A stretch of 64,000 bases of DNA. It comes from Actinokineospora sp. NBRC 105648. GTDB lineage: Bacteria > Actinomycetota > Actinomycetes > Mycobacteriales > Pseudonocardiaceae. The notes beneath the pieces are model-generated. The model ran no database searches. It was not told the origin of the DNA and worked only from the letters and a program-made list of their open reading frames with translations. Made by a program: the position numbers and the translations under genes. Shown piece after piece: positions 25,454 through 33,184 of this stretch (positions are counted from its first letter, which is position 1; every line of letters begins with the position of its first letter). Location of the stretch: positions 186,001-250,000 of the forward strand of contig NZ_BSTR01000003.1 of assembly GCF_030269645.1 (NCBI RefSeq), in the 5' to 3' direction.

Positions 25454-26140
25454 TCACGCGCGGGTCATCCGATAGGTGAAGTACTCGGCCGTCCAGTCGT
25501 CACGGGTGTGCGTGGCGGTGGCGAGGGTCTCGCGCCGCAGCCCGGTCTTCTCGGCCTGGGCGTGCAGGTGCCCGATGTCCCCGGACGTACCGAAGAAGAT
25601 CAGCACACGGCCGCCGTCGGCGAGGTGCTCGTCCAGACCGGCGAAGAAGGCGTTCATCGCCCGGTAGCCGTGGTCGGTGATCGCGGCCTCCACCGGCGAA
25701 CACGGCTCGAACCAGCGGAACGGCGGATCGAAGACCACGAGATCGAACCGCCCCTCCACGGCGGAGTAGACATCACTGTGCCGAACGACGACATTGCCCA
25801 ACCCGTTCCGCTCCACATTGGCCCGCGCGGCCTCGACGGCAGCAGGATTGACATCAACGGCCACCACCTCACCGGCGGTCCGGGCGGCGAGCACGGCGTT
25901 GACACCACAGCCAGTCCCCATGTCCAGGACACGATCACCGGGACGCACCTCGGCCAACACGGCCTCGCCGAGCAGGTGGGAGACACCGGTGATGGGGTGC
26001 ACGTCCCCAGGGATCACCAGAAACGCGCCGAGGTAGTCGAGGGCCAACTCACTCTGGTAGGCGGAGTCGATGACGACGCTCGCGTGCCAACGGCGAATCC
26101 GCTCGGCATGCTCGGCATCCATAGTGGGCTCATGCTCCAT
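25454..26140 (-). CDS. SAM-dependent methyltransferase (RsmC/HemK-like)
   Basis: 228 aa from ATG 26140, which has TAGCGT 8 bases upstream (leaderless). SAM motif I is VLDMGTGCGVNAVLAA, motif II VVAVDVNPAAVEAARAN, and the catalytic-type motif FDLVVFDPPFRW replaces the N-P-P-Y of HemK/RsmC enzymes with D-P-P-F. Members methylate nitrogen atoms in RNA bases or glutamine side chains; the target here is unknown. It converges on the SPFH gene. Confidence 0.85.
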   Translation of the reverse strand: MEHEPTMDAEHAERIRRWHASVVIDSAYQSELALDYLGAFLVIPGDVHPITGVSHLLGEAVLAEVRPGDRVLDMGTGCGVNAVLAARTAGEVVAVDVNPAAVEAARANVERNGLGNVVVRHSDVYSAVEGRFDLVVFDPPFRWFEPCSPVEAAITDHGYRAMNAFFAGLDEHLADGGRVLIFFGTSGDIGHLHAQAEKTGLRRETLATATHTRDDWTAEYFTYRMTRA

Positions 26141-26372
26141 GGCAGACAACGCTAGCCACAAACCCCACACCCCTCCACCCATTTAGCCGACCACTACCCC
26201 ACGCCGCCAATCCACCGAGAACACAACCTCACAACCCACCCCAAGGAAACACCCTCGCAAACCTCCTCCATTCACCACAAAAACCCGCCCCAAAGCACCC
26301 CCAATCCGTTCAGGCACAACAAACCCACCCCCCAGACCAACTCTCCCCCTGCATTCCATACGCAGCCAAAAC

Positions 26373-26432
26373 ACGGCCTGCGGGTCTTTGTCAAGGTACT
26401 CTTTCCCGCCTTGACAAAGACCCGCAGGCCGT
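26373..26432. repeat. 24-bp perfect inverted repeat with a 12-base loop
   Basis: The left arm begins ACGGCCTGCGGGTCTTTG, continues TCAAGG (26373-26396), and is mirrored exactly at 26409-26432. It is too long for an ordinary terminator of a nearby gene: the nearest gene ends are at 26881 and 25454. It may be the stem of an RNA or a dispersed palindromic element. Confidence 0.8.
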
Positions 26433-26540
26433 AGTGATAATTGGCGTAGGGGATTCAGGGCCCCGGGTGGGTCACGCTCCACAGGCAGCACGTACGCCCC
26501 AGGCAGCGCATACACATGGGCTGCCCGATTTACAAGCAGG

Positions 26541-26679
26541 GCTCGATCTAGTGAACTCGCTTCGTGTGGGGCCCCTAGAGCACCGCGGTGGAGAGAAAAG
26601 GGCAGGGTAAGGGCATCCCCACCCACGGCAAGTTTAGCGGTGCTCTCCCCCCACACGAAGCGAGTCCACTAGATCGAGC
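26541..26679. repeat. 31-bp inverted repeat (one mismatch), MITE-like
   Basis: The arm at 26541-26571 starts GCTCGATCTAGTGAACTCGC and ends TTCGTGTGGGG. The partner at 26649-26679 is complementary except one base. Just inside, AGAGCACCGC and GCGGTGCTCT continue the complementarity after a short bulge. The total is about 139 bp, with a 45-bp imperfect stem. No coding capacity. Confidence 0.8.
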
Positions 26680-26711
26680 ATCCGTAGCGGGCGTTGCGTT
26701 CCAGCGCAGTC

Positions 26712-26839
26712 GGCCTAACCGCTGCGGTTTGCTGGGGGAAGGGATTTGCTTCGGTGTCGGTGTGGTCGGCCTATCCGCTGCGGCACCAGCGGGGTGGGGA
26801 TCTAATTGCGTTCCAGCGGAGTTGGCCTATCCGCTGCGG
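26712..26839. repeat. Three direct repeats GGCCTAWCCGCTGCGG, 56-bp period
   Basis: Copies at 26712-26727, 26768-26783 and 26824-26839, each starting exactly 56 bases after the previous one. The first and third copies are also preceded by GCGTTCCAGCGSAGT. The spacers differ, and the 16-bp unit is shorter than CRISPR repeats. Confidence 0.75.
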
Positions 26840-26880
26840 TTGTGGGCGGGGCGGCCGCAGGGTTTGCTCCAGGTGAGAGA

Positions 26881-27981
26881 TTAAGCCGGGATCGTTACCC
26901 TGGCTTCGGTGAAAGCTCGCGCTGCCGCCACTACCTGAGCTTCCTGCTCCACCTTCTTCCGTACCGCCGTAGACAGCTTCTCGAACGGCTCGACAGTCAC
27001 CTCCAGCCGCTTCCCTGCCGCCTTGGTGCGCCAGATCCCGGCGATCTCACCGCCAGCGAGGATCGCGCCTGGGTTGCTGATCATGCGCCACAGGCTCTTG
27101 CGGCGGGCCTCGTCAGGGACCAGCAGTTCGCGGTCGCGGGCTTGGAGCAGGGGGTCCAGTGGGGGGATGAGTCGCACGAGGTCCGGGGTGGGTGGGGTGC
27201 GCAGGTCGGGGAGGTCGCGTTCGTGCAGGTGGCGCGTCTTGCGCTCGACGGTGACCTCGACCAGGTCCGTGGGCCAGGCCGGTTTGGCCTGGGTCTGGGT
27301 GGTTTCCAGGAATCCCGCTGCCTCGCCGGGGCCGGCCGGGCCGTGGAGGTGGAGGTAGTTCTCGATCACCGGGGTGGGGTCGCCGGGGGAGTCGGGTACC
27401 GGGTGGCGCGGTGTCAGCGGGGTGAGCGTGGTCGGGCGGGATTCGGCGTGGACCTCGACGCCCGCGGCCAGGCCGATCAGTTGGAACAGGCTGCCGTAGA
27501 TGTGGGTCGCCTTGCAGACGGTGCAGTCGTAGGAGTACGGGGCGGGCAGTCGGGCGGTGATCTCGGTGCTGACCTGTCCGCGTGATTTCTCGGTGTCGAC
27601 CACGTCGCGCAAGGCCGTCGCGGCTGTTGTGTAGGCGGTCAGGCCGGAGACGCCCGCTTGCTTGAAGGACCTGCCCGAAGCGCCGAGTCGGGTGATGGCG
27701 TCGGCGTCGGTGCGGGGCCACAGGGCCTTGGCGAGCGCGGCCAGATCGGTTCGGCGGAGCAGGTGTGGTGCGCCGCGGTGGGCCCAGACCGTGGTCAGGG
27801 AGTCGTCATCGAGTGCGGTGCCCTCGGGCAGCCGGGCGGCGAGCGCGACCCGGGGTGATCGGGCGCCCGCGTCCTGGATGCCGAGGTCCAGGACGGTCAA
27901 GTCGCTCGCGGTGGTGGCGTCGCGGTGCAGGCCTTGGCGGGCGAAGCGGTAGGCGAGGACTTGCGCGCGGGTCACGTCCAT
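26881..27981 (-). CDS. AlkZ/HTH_42 winged-helix protein with an altered active-site motif
   Basis: 366 aa; the ATG at 27981 has CACAAT 6 bases upstream. The family pattern of tandem winged helices plus beta barrel is seen: N-terminal MDVTRAQVLAYRFARQGLHR, TVWAHRGAPHLLRRTDLAAL, and the C-terminal LLVPDEARRKSLWRMISNPG and AILAGGEIAGIWR. In AlkZ-type DNA glycosylases a Q-x-Q/D motif follows the first helices; here the aligned stretch reads LGIQDAGARSP (Q-D-A). It may therefore bind DNA without, or with changed, glycosylase activity. A small YDCTVCKATHIYG insertion carries two Cys. A paralogue with intact Q-A-Q lies at 30011. Confidence 0.8.
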   Translation of the reverse strand: MDVTRAQVLAYRFARQGLHRDATTASDLTVLDLGIQDAGARSPRVALAARLPEGTALDDDSLTTVWAHRGAPHLLRRTDLAALAKALWPRTDADAITRLGASGRSFKQAGVSGLTAYTTAATALRDVVDTEKSRGQVSTEITARLPAPYSYDCTVCKATHIYGSLFQLIGLAAGVEVHAESRPTTLTPLTPRHPVPDSPGDPTPVIENYLHLHGPAGPGEAAGFLETTQTQAKPAWPTDLVEVTVERKTRHLHERDLPDLRTPPTPDLVRLIPPLDPLLQARDRELLVPDEARRKSLWRMISNPGAILAGGEIAGIWRTKAAGKRLEVTVEPFEKLSTAVRKKVEQEAQVVAAARAFTEARVTIPA

Positions 27982-28008
27982 GGCGCCATTGTGGTCACTC
28001 GCCGACGC

Positions 28009-28923
28009 TCAATCGATGCGGATCACCACGTGCGCGGTCACCGGGCCCGGGGTGGCCCCGCAGCTCGCGGCGCGGTCGGGGGTGAGGGTTCGGGGGGCCA
28101 CCGTCACCCGCCAGCCGCGGCCGTCGACGTGGCCGACCTGGACCCGCCAGTGGCCGTCGTCGTCGCGTTCGGGGTCGCGCACCCGCAGCACGTCGGGGTG
28201 GGTGGTGTGGGTCAGCTCCCGGACGGCGATCTCGGCGGCCTGCCCGGCCGGGTGCCAGGTGGACCGGCCGCGGCAGCGGTCGGTGACCACGGTGGTCTCC
28301 GACAGCAGGGCGCGCGCCCGAGGCAGGTCGAGTCCCCCGTAGGCGTAGCCGGTGGGGAGCAGCAGGCCGGTCGCGGCGAAGCGGTGACCGCCGATGTGCG
28401 AGCACTCCCAGACGGCCTCGCCGTGGGTGGCGGCCAGGTCGACGGCGACCGGTCTGCCCAGCACCGCGCAGCAGACATCGCGGCGGCCGTTGGTGCAGAC
28501 CAGCAGCATCGGCGAGGTGACCCGCTCACCGAAGGCGCCTGCCTCGCCCGCGCCCGCGGCGGCGAAGTCGAGGTCGAGCAGCTGTTTGGGGTCGGCGAAG
28601 GTGTCCCGGCGCAGGAACGAGCGGCCCGGCGCGGTGTGGGCCAGGTAGACCCGGCGGGGGACCGGTCGGTGCCGGTCGGGGTGCGGTCCGGGGCGGCGGA
28701 TCAGCAGCACCCGCACCCCGGTGCCGGCGGCGCGCTCGGCCAGCTCCGCGGCGAGCCCGGCGTCCAGGTGGCTCTCGCGCGCGGCGTCGCGGCCCCACGG
28801 GCCGGGTTGCTCCACGCACAACCAGGTCGCCGCGGTGGCCGCGGTGCCCGCGTGGGGTTCGTCGAGCGCGCGCGACACCGCGGAGCACGCGGTGGCGGGC
28901 AACGCCGGGGGAGGGGTCGCCAT
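28009..28923 (-). CDS. Sucrase/ferredoxin-like family protein (thioredoxin-like ferredoxin fold)
   Basis: 304 aa from ATG 28923. Features: N-terminal CSAVSRALDEPHAGTAATAA, WLCVEQPGPWGRDA, a Cys-rich strand LVCTNGRRDVCCAVLGRPVA and WECSHIGGHRFAATGLLLPT followed by GYAYGGL, all typical of PF06999. The clustered Cys residues probably hold a [2Fe-2S] cluster as in thioredoxin-like ferredoxins; the reaction is unknown. The WYL regulator gene lies 65 bases upstream on the same strand. Confidence 0.85.
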   Translation of the reverse strand: MATPPPALPATACSAVSRALDEPHAGTAATAATWLCVEQPGPWGRDAARESHLDAGLAAELAERAAGTGVRVLLIRRPGPHPDRHRPVPRRVYLAHTAPGRSFLRRDTFADPKQLLDLDFAAAGAGEAGAFGERVTSPMLLVCTNGRRDVCCAVLGRPVAVDLAATHGEAVWECSHIGGHRFAATGLLLPTGYAYGGLDLPRARALLSETTVVTDRCRGRSTWHPAGQAAEIAVRELTHTTHPDVLRVRDPERDDDGHWRVQVGHVDGRGWRVTVAPRTLTPDRAASCGATPGPVTAHVVIRID

Positions 28924-28988
28924 CCGCACAAGGCTCTCATGGGAGGTACCGCCGATCGAGTGCACCCACGACATCGGCCGAGTGAAGA

Positions 28989-29948
28989 TCAGGAACCGGC
29001 CGCCGCCCTGGTCAGCCGCTGCGCCATGCCCGCCACCCGCGCCACCAGCTCCGGCGGCTCGCGCACCTGGAACTCGCAGCCGATCAGCGACACCCACACC
29101 GCCAGCCCGTCGAGGGAGTTCGCGCCCGCGCGCAGCGTGCAGGAGTGCTCGTCGATCGGCTCGAGCACGCCGGAGGTAGGGCTGATGTGCTCGGCCGCCT
29201 CGTCCACCGGCAGCCGCAGGGTGATCACGGCCTGGTGCCGGTAGGCCGCGTTGGACAGCCCGTAGCTGGTGTACGCGGCCAGATCGGCGTCGGGCGGGTC
29301 GCGCGGGGCGAACCGGGGACCGGTCGGGGTGCGCGGGGTGAGCCGGTCGACCCGGAAGGTGCGCCAGTCGTCCCGGTCGAGGTCGAAGGCCACCAGGTAC
29401 CAGCGGCGCCCGGTGTGCACCAGCCGCAACGGCTCCACCCGGCGCAGCGTCTCCCCGCCGTGGTGGTCGCGGTAGTCGAACCGCAGGACCTCGTGGTCGC
29501 GGCAGGCCCCGGCCAGCGCCGACAGCGTGGCCGCGTCCACCGTCGGCCCGCGCCCGCGCAGCGGCACCATCACCGACTGCAACGCGTTCACCCGGTTGCG
29601 CAGCCGGGCGGGCAACACCTGCTCCAGCTTCGCCAACGCCCGCACCGAGGTCTCCTCGATACCGGCCACCGTGCCCGCCGCGGCGGTGCGCAACCCGACG
29701 GCGACGGCCACCGCCTCCTCGTCGTCGAGCAGCAGCGGGGGCAGCGCCGCGCCCGCGCCCAGCCGGTAGCCACCCGCGGTCCCGGTCACCGCGTGCACCG
29801 GGTAGCCCAGCGACCGCAGCTTGTCCACGTCGCGCCGCACGGTCCGGTCGGTCACCCCGAGCCGCTCGGCCAGGTCGGCACCCGACCAGTCACGCCGGGT
29901 CTGCAACAGCGACAGCATCCGCAGCAACCGGGCCGAGGTCTCCAACAT
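28989..29948 (-). CDS. HTH-WYL domain transcriptional regulator
   Basis: 319 aa from ATG 29948. The N-terminal HTH is LAERLGVTDRTVRRDVDKLR with LGYPVHAVTGTAGGYRLGAG. The WYL domain lies at about 140-215 (VLRFDYRDHHGGETLRRVEP; the W-Y-L triad itself in TGRRWYLVAFDL) and a C-terminal WCX extension follows. WYL proteins sense ligands, often nucleic-acid related, and control DNA-repair or defence genes. It is divergent from the AlkZ-like gene at 30011, 62 bases away, a plausible target. Confidence 0.92.
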   Translation of the reverse strand: MLETSARLLRMLSLLQTRRDWSGADLAERLGVTDRTVRRDVDKLRSLGYPVHAVTGTAGGYRLGAGAALPPLLLDDEEAVAVAVGLRTAAAGTVAGIEETSVRALAKLEQVLPARLRNRVNALQSVMVPLRGRGPTVDAATLSALAGACRDHEVLRFDYRDHHGGETLRRVEPLRLVHTGRRWYLVAFDLDRDDWRTFRVDRLTPRTPTGPRFAPRDPPDADLAAYTSYGLSNAAYRHQAVITLRLPVDEAAEHISPTSGVLEPIDEHSCTLRAGANSLDGLAVWVSLIGCEFQVREPPELVARVAGMAQRLTRAAAGS

Positions 29949-30010
29949 GCCCCCAGTCTGGCACCGGTTGCGGACAGGACCCGTCCGCAACGTGGCCTAG
30001 GCTCGGCGCC

Positions 30011-31111
30011 GTGACCGACCTGCTCACCGGCCGCGCCCTCAACCGCGCCCTGCTCGCGCGCCAACTGCTGCTCCGCCGCGCCCCGATGACCGCCACCGCG
30101 GCGATCGACCACCTGGTCGGCATGCAAGCCCAGGCACCCCACCCGCCCTACGTCGGGCTGTGGTCACGGCTGGCGGACTTCGACTTCACCGAACTGTCGG
30201 ACCTGCTGCGCACCCGCCAGGTCGTGCGGATCGCGCTGATGCGCTCCACCATCCACCTGGTCACCGCCGCCGACTGCCTCCCGCTGCGCGCCCTGCTGCA
30301 ACCGGTGCACGACCGAGGCTTCCGCGGCGCGGCGGGCAAGTCCCTCGCCCACCTCGACCACGACGCCATCGCCGCGGCGGGCGCCGACCTGCTCACCACC
30401 GAACCGATGACCTTCGCCGAACTCGGCAAGCGCCTGGCCCCGCACTGGCCCGACGCCGACCCCGCCCGCCTGGCCACCCTCGTGCGCGTCCGGGTCCCGC
30501 TCGTCCAGGTCCCGCCACGCGGCCTGTGGGGACACAGCGGCCAGGCCCGGCACACCCCGGCCCGCGCCTGGCTGGGGGAGGGGAGCCCAGCGCCGATGAC
30601 CGTCGACGACCTCGTCCTGCGCTACCTCGCCGCCTTCGGCCCCGCCACCCCGGCCGACGCCCAGGCGTGGTCCGGGCTCACCGGCCTGCGCGAGGTCTTC
30701 GACCGCCTGGCGCCGCGCCTGCGCGCGTTCACCGACGAGACCGGCCGCGTCCTGCACGACCTGCCCGACGCCCCGCGCCCCGACCCGGACACCCCGGCCC
30801 CGGTGCGGCTGGTCGCCGACTTCGACAACCTGATCCTCGGACACGCCGACCGCTCCCGGGTGATCGCCGACGAGCACCGCGGCCCGGTGATCATGGGCAC
30901 CGGCAACGGCGTCGTCCGCGCCACCGTCCTGCTCGACGGCCGGGTCGCGGCGATGTGGCGGGTCGAACGAACCCGCGGCACCGCCACGGTCCTGGTGGAG
31001 CCCTTCGGCCGGATCACCGCCGGCGACCGGCACGCCGTCGAGGCCGAGGCGCACCGGCTGCTCGCCGCGACCGACCCGACCGCGACGAGCACCGGCGTCC
31101 GCCTCGGCTAG
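30011..31111 (+). CDS. AlkZ-like HTH_42 DNA glycosylase family protein
   Basis: 366 aa. TAGGCT sits 7 bases before the GTG, so it is leaderless. Tandem winged-helix features are followed by HLVGMQAQAPHPPYVGLWSR, which contains the Q-A-Q (Q-x-Q) motif that AlkZ enzymes use to excise crosslinked or alkylated bases. Further family blocks: RTRQVVRIALMRSTIHLVTA, DFDNLILGHADRSRVI, and VLLDGRVAAMWRVERTRG. In Streptomyces AlkZ gives self-resistance to azinomycin; other members have unknown substrates. It is divergent from a WYL regulator. Confidence 0.82.
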   Translation: MTDLLTGRALNRALLARQLLLRRAPMTATAAIDHLVGMQAQAPHPPYVGLWSRLADFDFTELSDLLRTRQVVRIALMRSTIHLVTAADCLPLRALLQPVHDRGFRGAAGKSLAHLDHDAIAAAGADLLTTEPMTFAELGKRLAPHWPDADPARLATLVRVRVPLVQVPPRGLWGHSGQARHTPARAWLGEGSPAPMTVDDLVLRYLAAFGPATPADAQAWSGLTGLREVFDRLAPRLRAFTDETGRVLHDLPDAPRPDPDTPAPVRLVADFDNLILGHADRSRVIADEHRGPVIMGTGNGVVRATVLLDGRVAAMWRVERTRGTATVLVEPFGRITAGDRHAVEAEAHRLLAATDPTATSTGVRLG

Positions 31112-31773
31112 CCGGTCACCAGCACGAGGGTGAACCCGTCGTAACCCTTGCTGCCCACCGTCTGCACCGCGGTGGCGTCCACCCGCGGCTCGGCGGCGAT
31201 CAGCTCGTGCAGCTCCCGGGTGCCGACCACCCCCGGGTCGGTGCTGTCGGCCTCCACGATCGCCCCGCCGCGCACCACGTTGTCCACCACGATCACCGAA
31301 CCCGGGCGGGTCAGCCGCAGCGCCCACCGGAAGTAGTCGGGGTTGCTCGGCTTGTCGGCGTCGACGAACACCAGGTCGAACGGCTCCTCCTCGAGCAGCG
31401 CGGGCAACGAGTCCAGCGCCGCCCCGGTGCGCACCTCCGCGACCTCGGCCAACCCGGCCGCGGCGAGGTTCGCCCGCGCCACCTCGGCGTGCTTGGCGTC
31501 GTATTCCAGCGACACCAGCCGCCCGCCTGCGGGCAGCGCCCGACCCAGCCAGATCGTGCTGTACCCGCCCAGGGTGCCGATCTCCAGGATCCGCCGGGCG
31601 CCGTGCACCCGGGCCAGCAGGTTGAGCAGCTTGCCCTGGTTGGGGGCCACCGCGATCCGCGGCAGCCCGGCCTCGTCGCTGCGCCGCAGGGCGTCCTCGA
31701 GCACCGGGTCCCCGGGCAGCAGGACGGAGCAGAGGTAGTCGTCGACATCGGTCCACTGTGTCTGTTCGCTCAC
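31108..31773 (-). CDS. O-methyltransferase family 3 (catechol-O-methyltransferase-like)
   Basis: 221 aa; TACGGT lies 6 bases before the GTG. Class-I SAM fold: motif I ILEIGTLGGYSTIWLGRAL, motif II LVSLEYDAKHAEVARANL, the metal-site aspartates in FDLVFVDADKPSNPDYFRWA and VIVVDNVVRGG. Such enzymes O-methylate catechol-like or other small aromatics using a divalent metal. The last 4 bases overlap the convergent AlkZ-like gene. Confidence 0.9.
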   Translation of the reverse strand: MSEQTQWTDVDDYLCSVLLPGDPVLEDALRRSDEAGLPRIAVAPNQGKLLNLLARVHGARRILEIGTLGGYSTIWLGRALPAGGRLVSLEYDAKHAEVARANLAAAGLAEVAEVRTGAALDSLPALLEEEPFDLVFVDADKPSNPDYFRWALRLTRPGSVIVVDNVVRGGAIVEADSTDPGVVGTRELHELIAAEPRVDATAVQTVGSKGYDGFTLVLVTG

Positions 31774-31833
31774 GCCGCCACCGTACCTTTCATGCCTTGA
31801 CGGGCATATACGGCGCCGGCTACCGTCGGGGCC

Positions 31834-32649
31834 ATGGACGCCACCCTGCACACCGACGCGGGCCGCCACGTACTGCGCTTCGAGCGCGCCCTGCGCCACC
31901 CACCGGAGAAGGTCTGGCGCGCCATCACCGAGCCCGAGCACCTCGACCACTGGTTCCCGGCCGCCCTGCACGATAAGCGCGGCGTGGGGGAGCGGATCAC
32001 CTTCCGCTTCCCCGACGGCACCGACGGCGGCACCGGCACCATCACCGACCTGGACCCACCGCGCCGCTTCGCCTTCACCTGGCAGGGCGAGACCCTGCGG
32101 TTCGACCTGCGCCCCACCGACACCGGCTGCCTGCTCGTGTTCACCCACCACTTCGACGACCACGCTGGCGCCGCCTCCTTCGCCGCGGGTTGGCAGATCT
32201 GCCTGGGTGCCCTCGACGACCTCCTCGACGGCACCCCGCCCACCGACCACGACTGGGTCGCCGCCCACGAGCACTACGTCGACCGTTTCGACCTGCTGCG
32301 CGGCACCACCCACCCCGACGGTGACACCTGGCGCGTCCAGTTCGAACGCCAACTTCCCACCCCCGCCGACGACGTCCGCCCGCACCTGCCCACCCTCATC
32401 GGCGCCGAGCCCACGGCCGAGACCGACACCCGGTACGACGCCGACCTCGGCACGGGCCAGACCGTCCGCGTCGAACTCCGCCCCGGACCCGGCGGCGCCC
32501 GCCTCACCCTCACCCACCGCGGCCTCACCGACACCGACCTCGACGCCGCCCACACCTGCTGGCGCACCGCCATCCAGACCCTCGCCACCACCCTCACCGG
32601 CCACCCGCACCAGACCGAACACCCGGTGGCGCACCACCCGATGACCTAG
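31834..32649 (+). CDS. SRPBCC (AHSA1-type) domain protein
   Basis: 271 aa, longer than a single AHSA1 domain (about 140). The first domain is LRFERALRHPPEKVWRAITE, DHWFPAALHDKRGVGERITF, HHFDDHAGAASFAAGWQICL. The second half, from about residue 150, resembles another START-like fold (VRVELRPGPGGARLTLTHRG to CWRTAIQTLA). TACCGT lies 7 bases before the ATG (leaderless). Ligand unknown. It is divergent from the O-methyltransferase, with only 60 bases between the starts. Confidence 0.85.
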   Translation: MDATLHTDAGRHVLRFERALRHPPEKVWRAITEPEHLDHWFPAALHDKRGVGERITFRFPDGTDGGTGTITDLDPPRRFAFTWQGETLRFDLRPTDTGCLLVFTHHFDDHAGAASFAAGWQICLGALDDLLDGTPPTDHDWVAAHEHYVDRFDLLRGTTHPDGDTWRVQFERQLPTPADDVRPHLPTLIGAEPTAETDTRYDADLGTGQTVRVELRPGPGGARLTLTHRGLTDTDLDAAHTCWRTAIQTLATTLTGHPHQTEHPVAHHPMT

Positions 32650-32659
32650 ACTCGCCCGC

Positions 32660-33181
32660 ATGTCGATCACCGGGCCGGTCCCCAGCCTGGAGCGCTCCTG
32701 GCCCGCCCACGACGCTCGTGACGAACTGCGCCTGCAGCTGGAGTTCCTCACCTTCCTGCGGATCACCGCCGTGAACAAGGCCGCCGGTCTCACCCCCGCC
32801 CAGGCCACCGACACCCCACTGCCCAGCTCACCGCTGATGAGCGTGCTCGGCGTCCTCAAGCACCTCACCGCCGTCGAGCGCTACTGGCTCACCCGCACCG
32901 CGGGCGGCTCACCGGCCCCCCTGCTCTGGGAGCCCGACGACGTCCACGCCGAGTGGCGCCTCACCCCGGCCGACACCCCCACCACCGTCGTCGGCGCCTA
33001 CCGCGACGAGTGGGCCACCGTCGACGTCGTCCTCGCCGACCTCACCCCGGACGACCACGCCCGCGCCGACCCCGGGCGCACCGTCCGCTGGATCCTCGCC
33101 CACGTCGTGCAGGAGACCGCCCGGCACGTCGGCCACCTCGACATCCTGCGCGAACTGGCCGACGGCCAGACCGGCGAATAA
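32660..33181 (+). CDS. DinB-family (DUF664) protein
   Basis: 173 aa. A four-helix bundle with the DinB metal-site histidines: SVLGVLKHLTAVERYWLTR, VRWILAHVVQETARHVGHLD. TAGACT is 7 bases before the ATG. Actinobacterial DUF664 proteins belong to the mycothiol/bacillithiol S-transferase-like superfamily; the substrate is unknown. It lies directly after the SRPBCC gene. Confidence 0.88.
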   Translation: MSITGPVPSLERSWPAHDARDELRLQLEFLTFLRITAVNKAAGLTPAQATDTPLPSSPLMSVLGVLKHLTAVERYWLTRTAGGSPAPLLWEPDDVHAEWRLTPADTPTTVVGAYRDEWATVDVVLADLTPDDHARADPGRTVRWILAHVVQETARHVGHLDILRELADGQTGE

Positions 33182-33184
33182 CCC

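Larger units (their letters stand above)
26141..26880. other. 740-bp non-coding block rich in inverted and direct repeats
   Basis: No credible gene. The first about 200 bases are almost free of G on the plus strand (C/A-rich). A 24-bp perfect inverted repeat (26373-26432), a 31-bp near-perfect inverted repeat (26541-26679) and three 16-bp direct repeats at exact 56-bp spacing (26712-26839) follow. One minus-strand open frame (26183-26656) spans the inverted repeats and has no ribosome-binding site or family features. The block separates the methyltransferase promoter from the 3' end of the HTH_42 gene. Confidence 0.75.

Noticed and set aside
26183-26656. 157-codon minus-strand open frame in the repeat block
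   Set aside because: It reads through both arms of two inverted repeats, has no ribosome-binding site or leaderless box, and matches no family.
26712-26839. Possible CRISPR array
   Set aside because: Only three copies of a 16-bp unit with no cas genes; the spacing repeats but the unit is too short.
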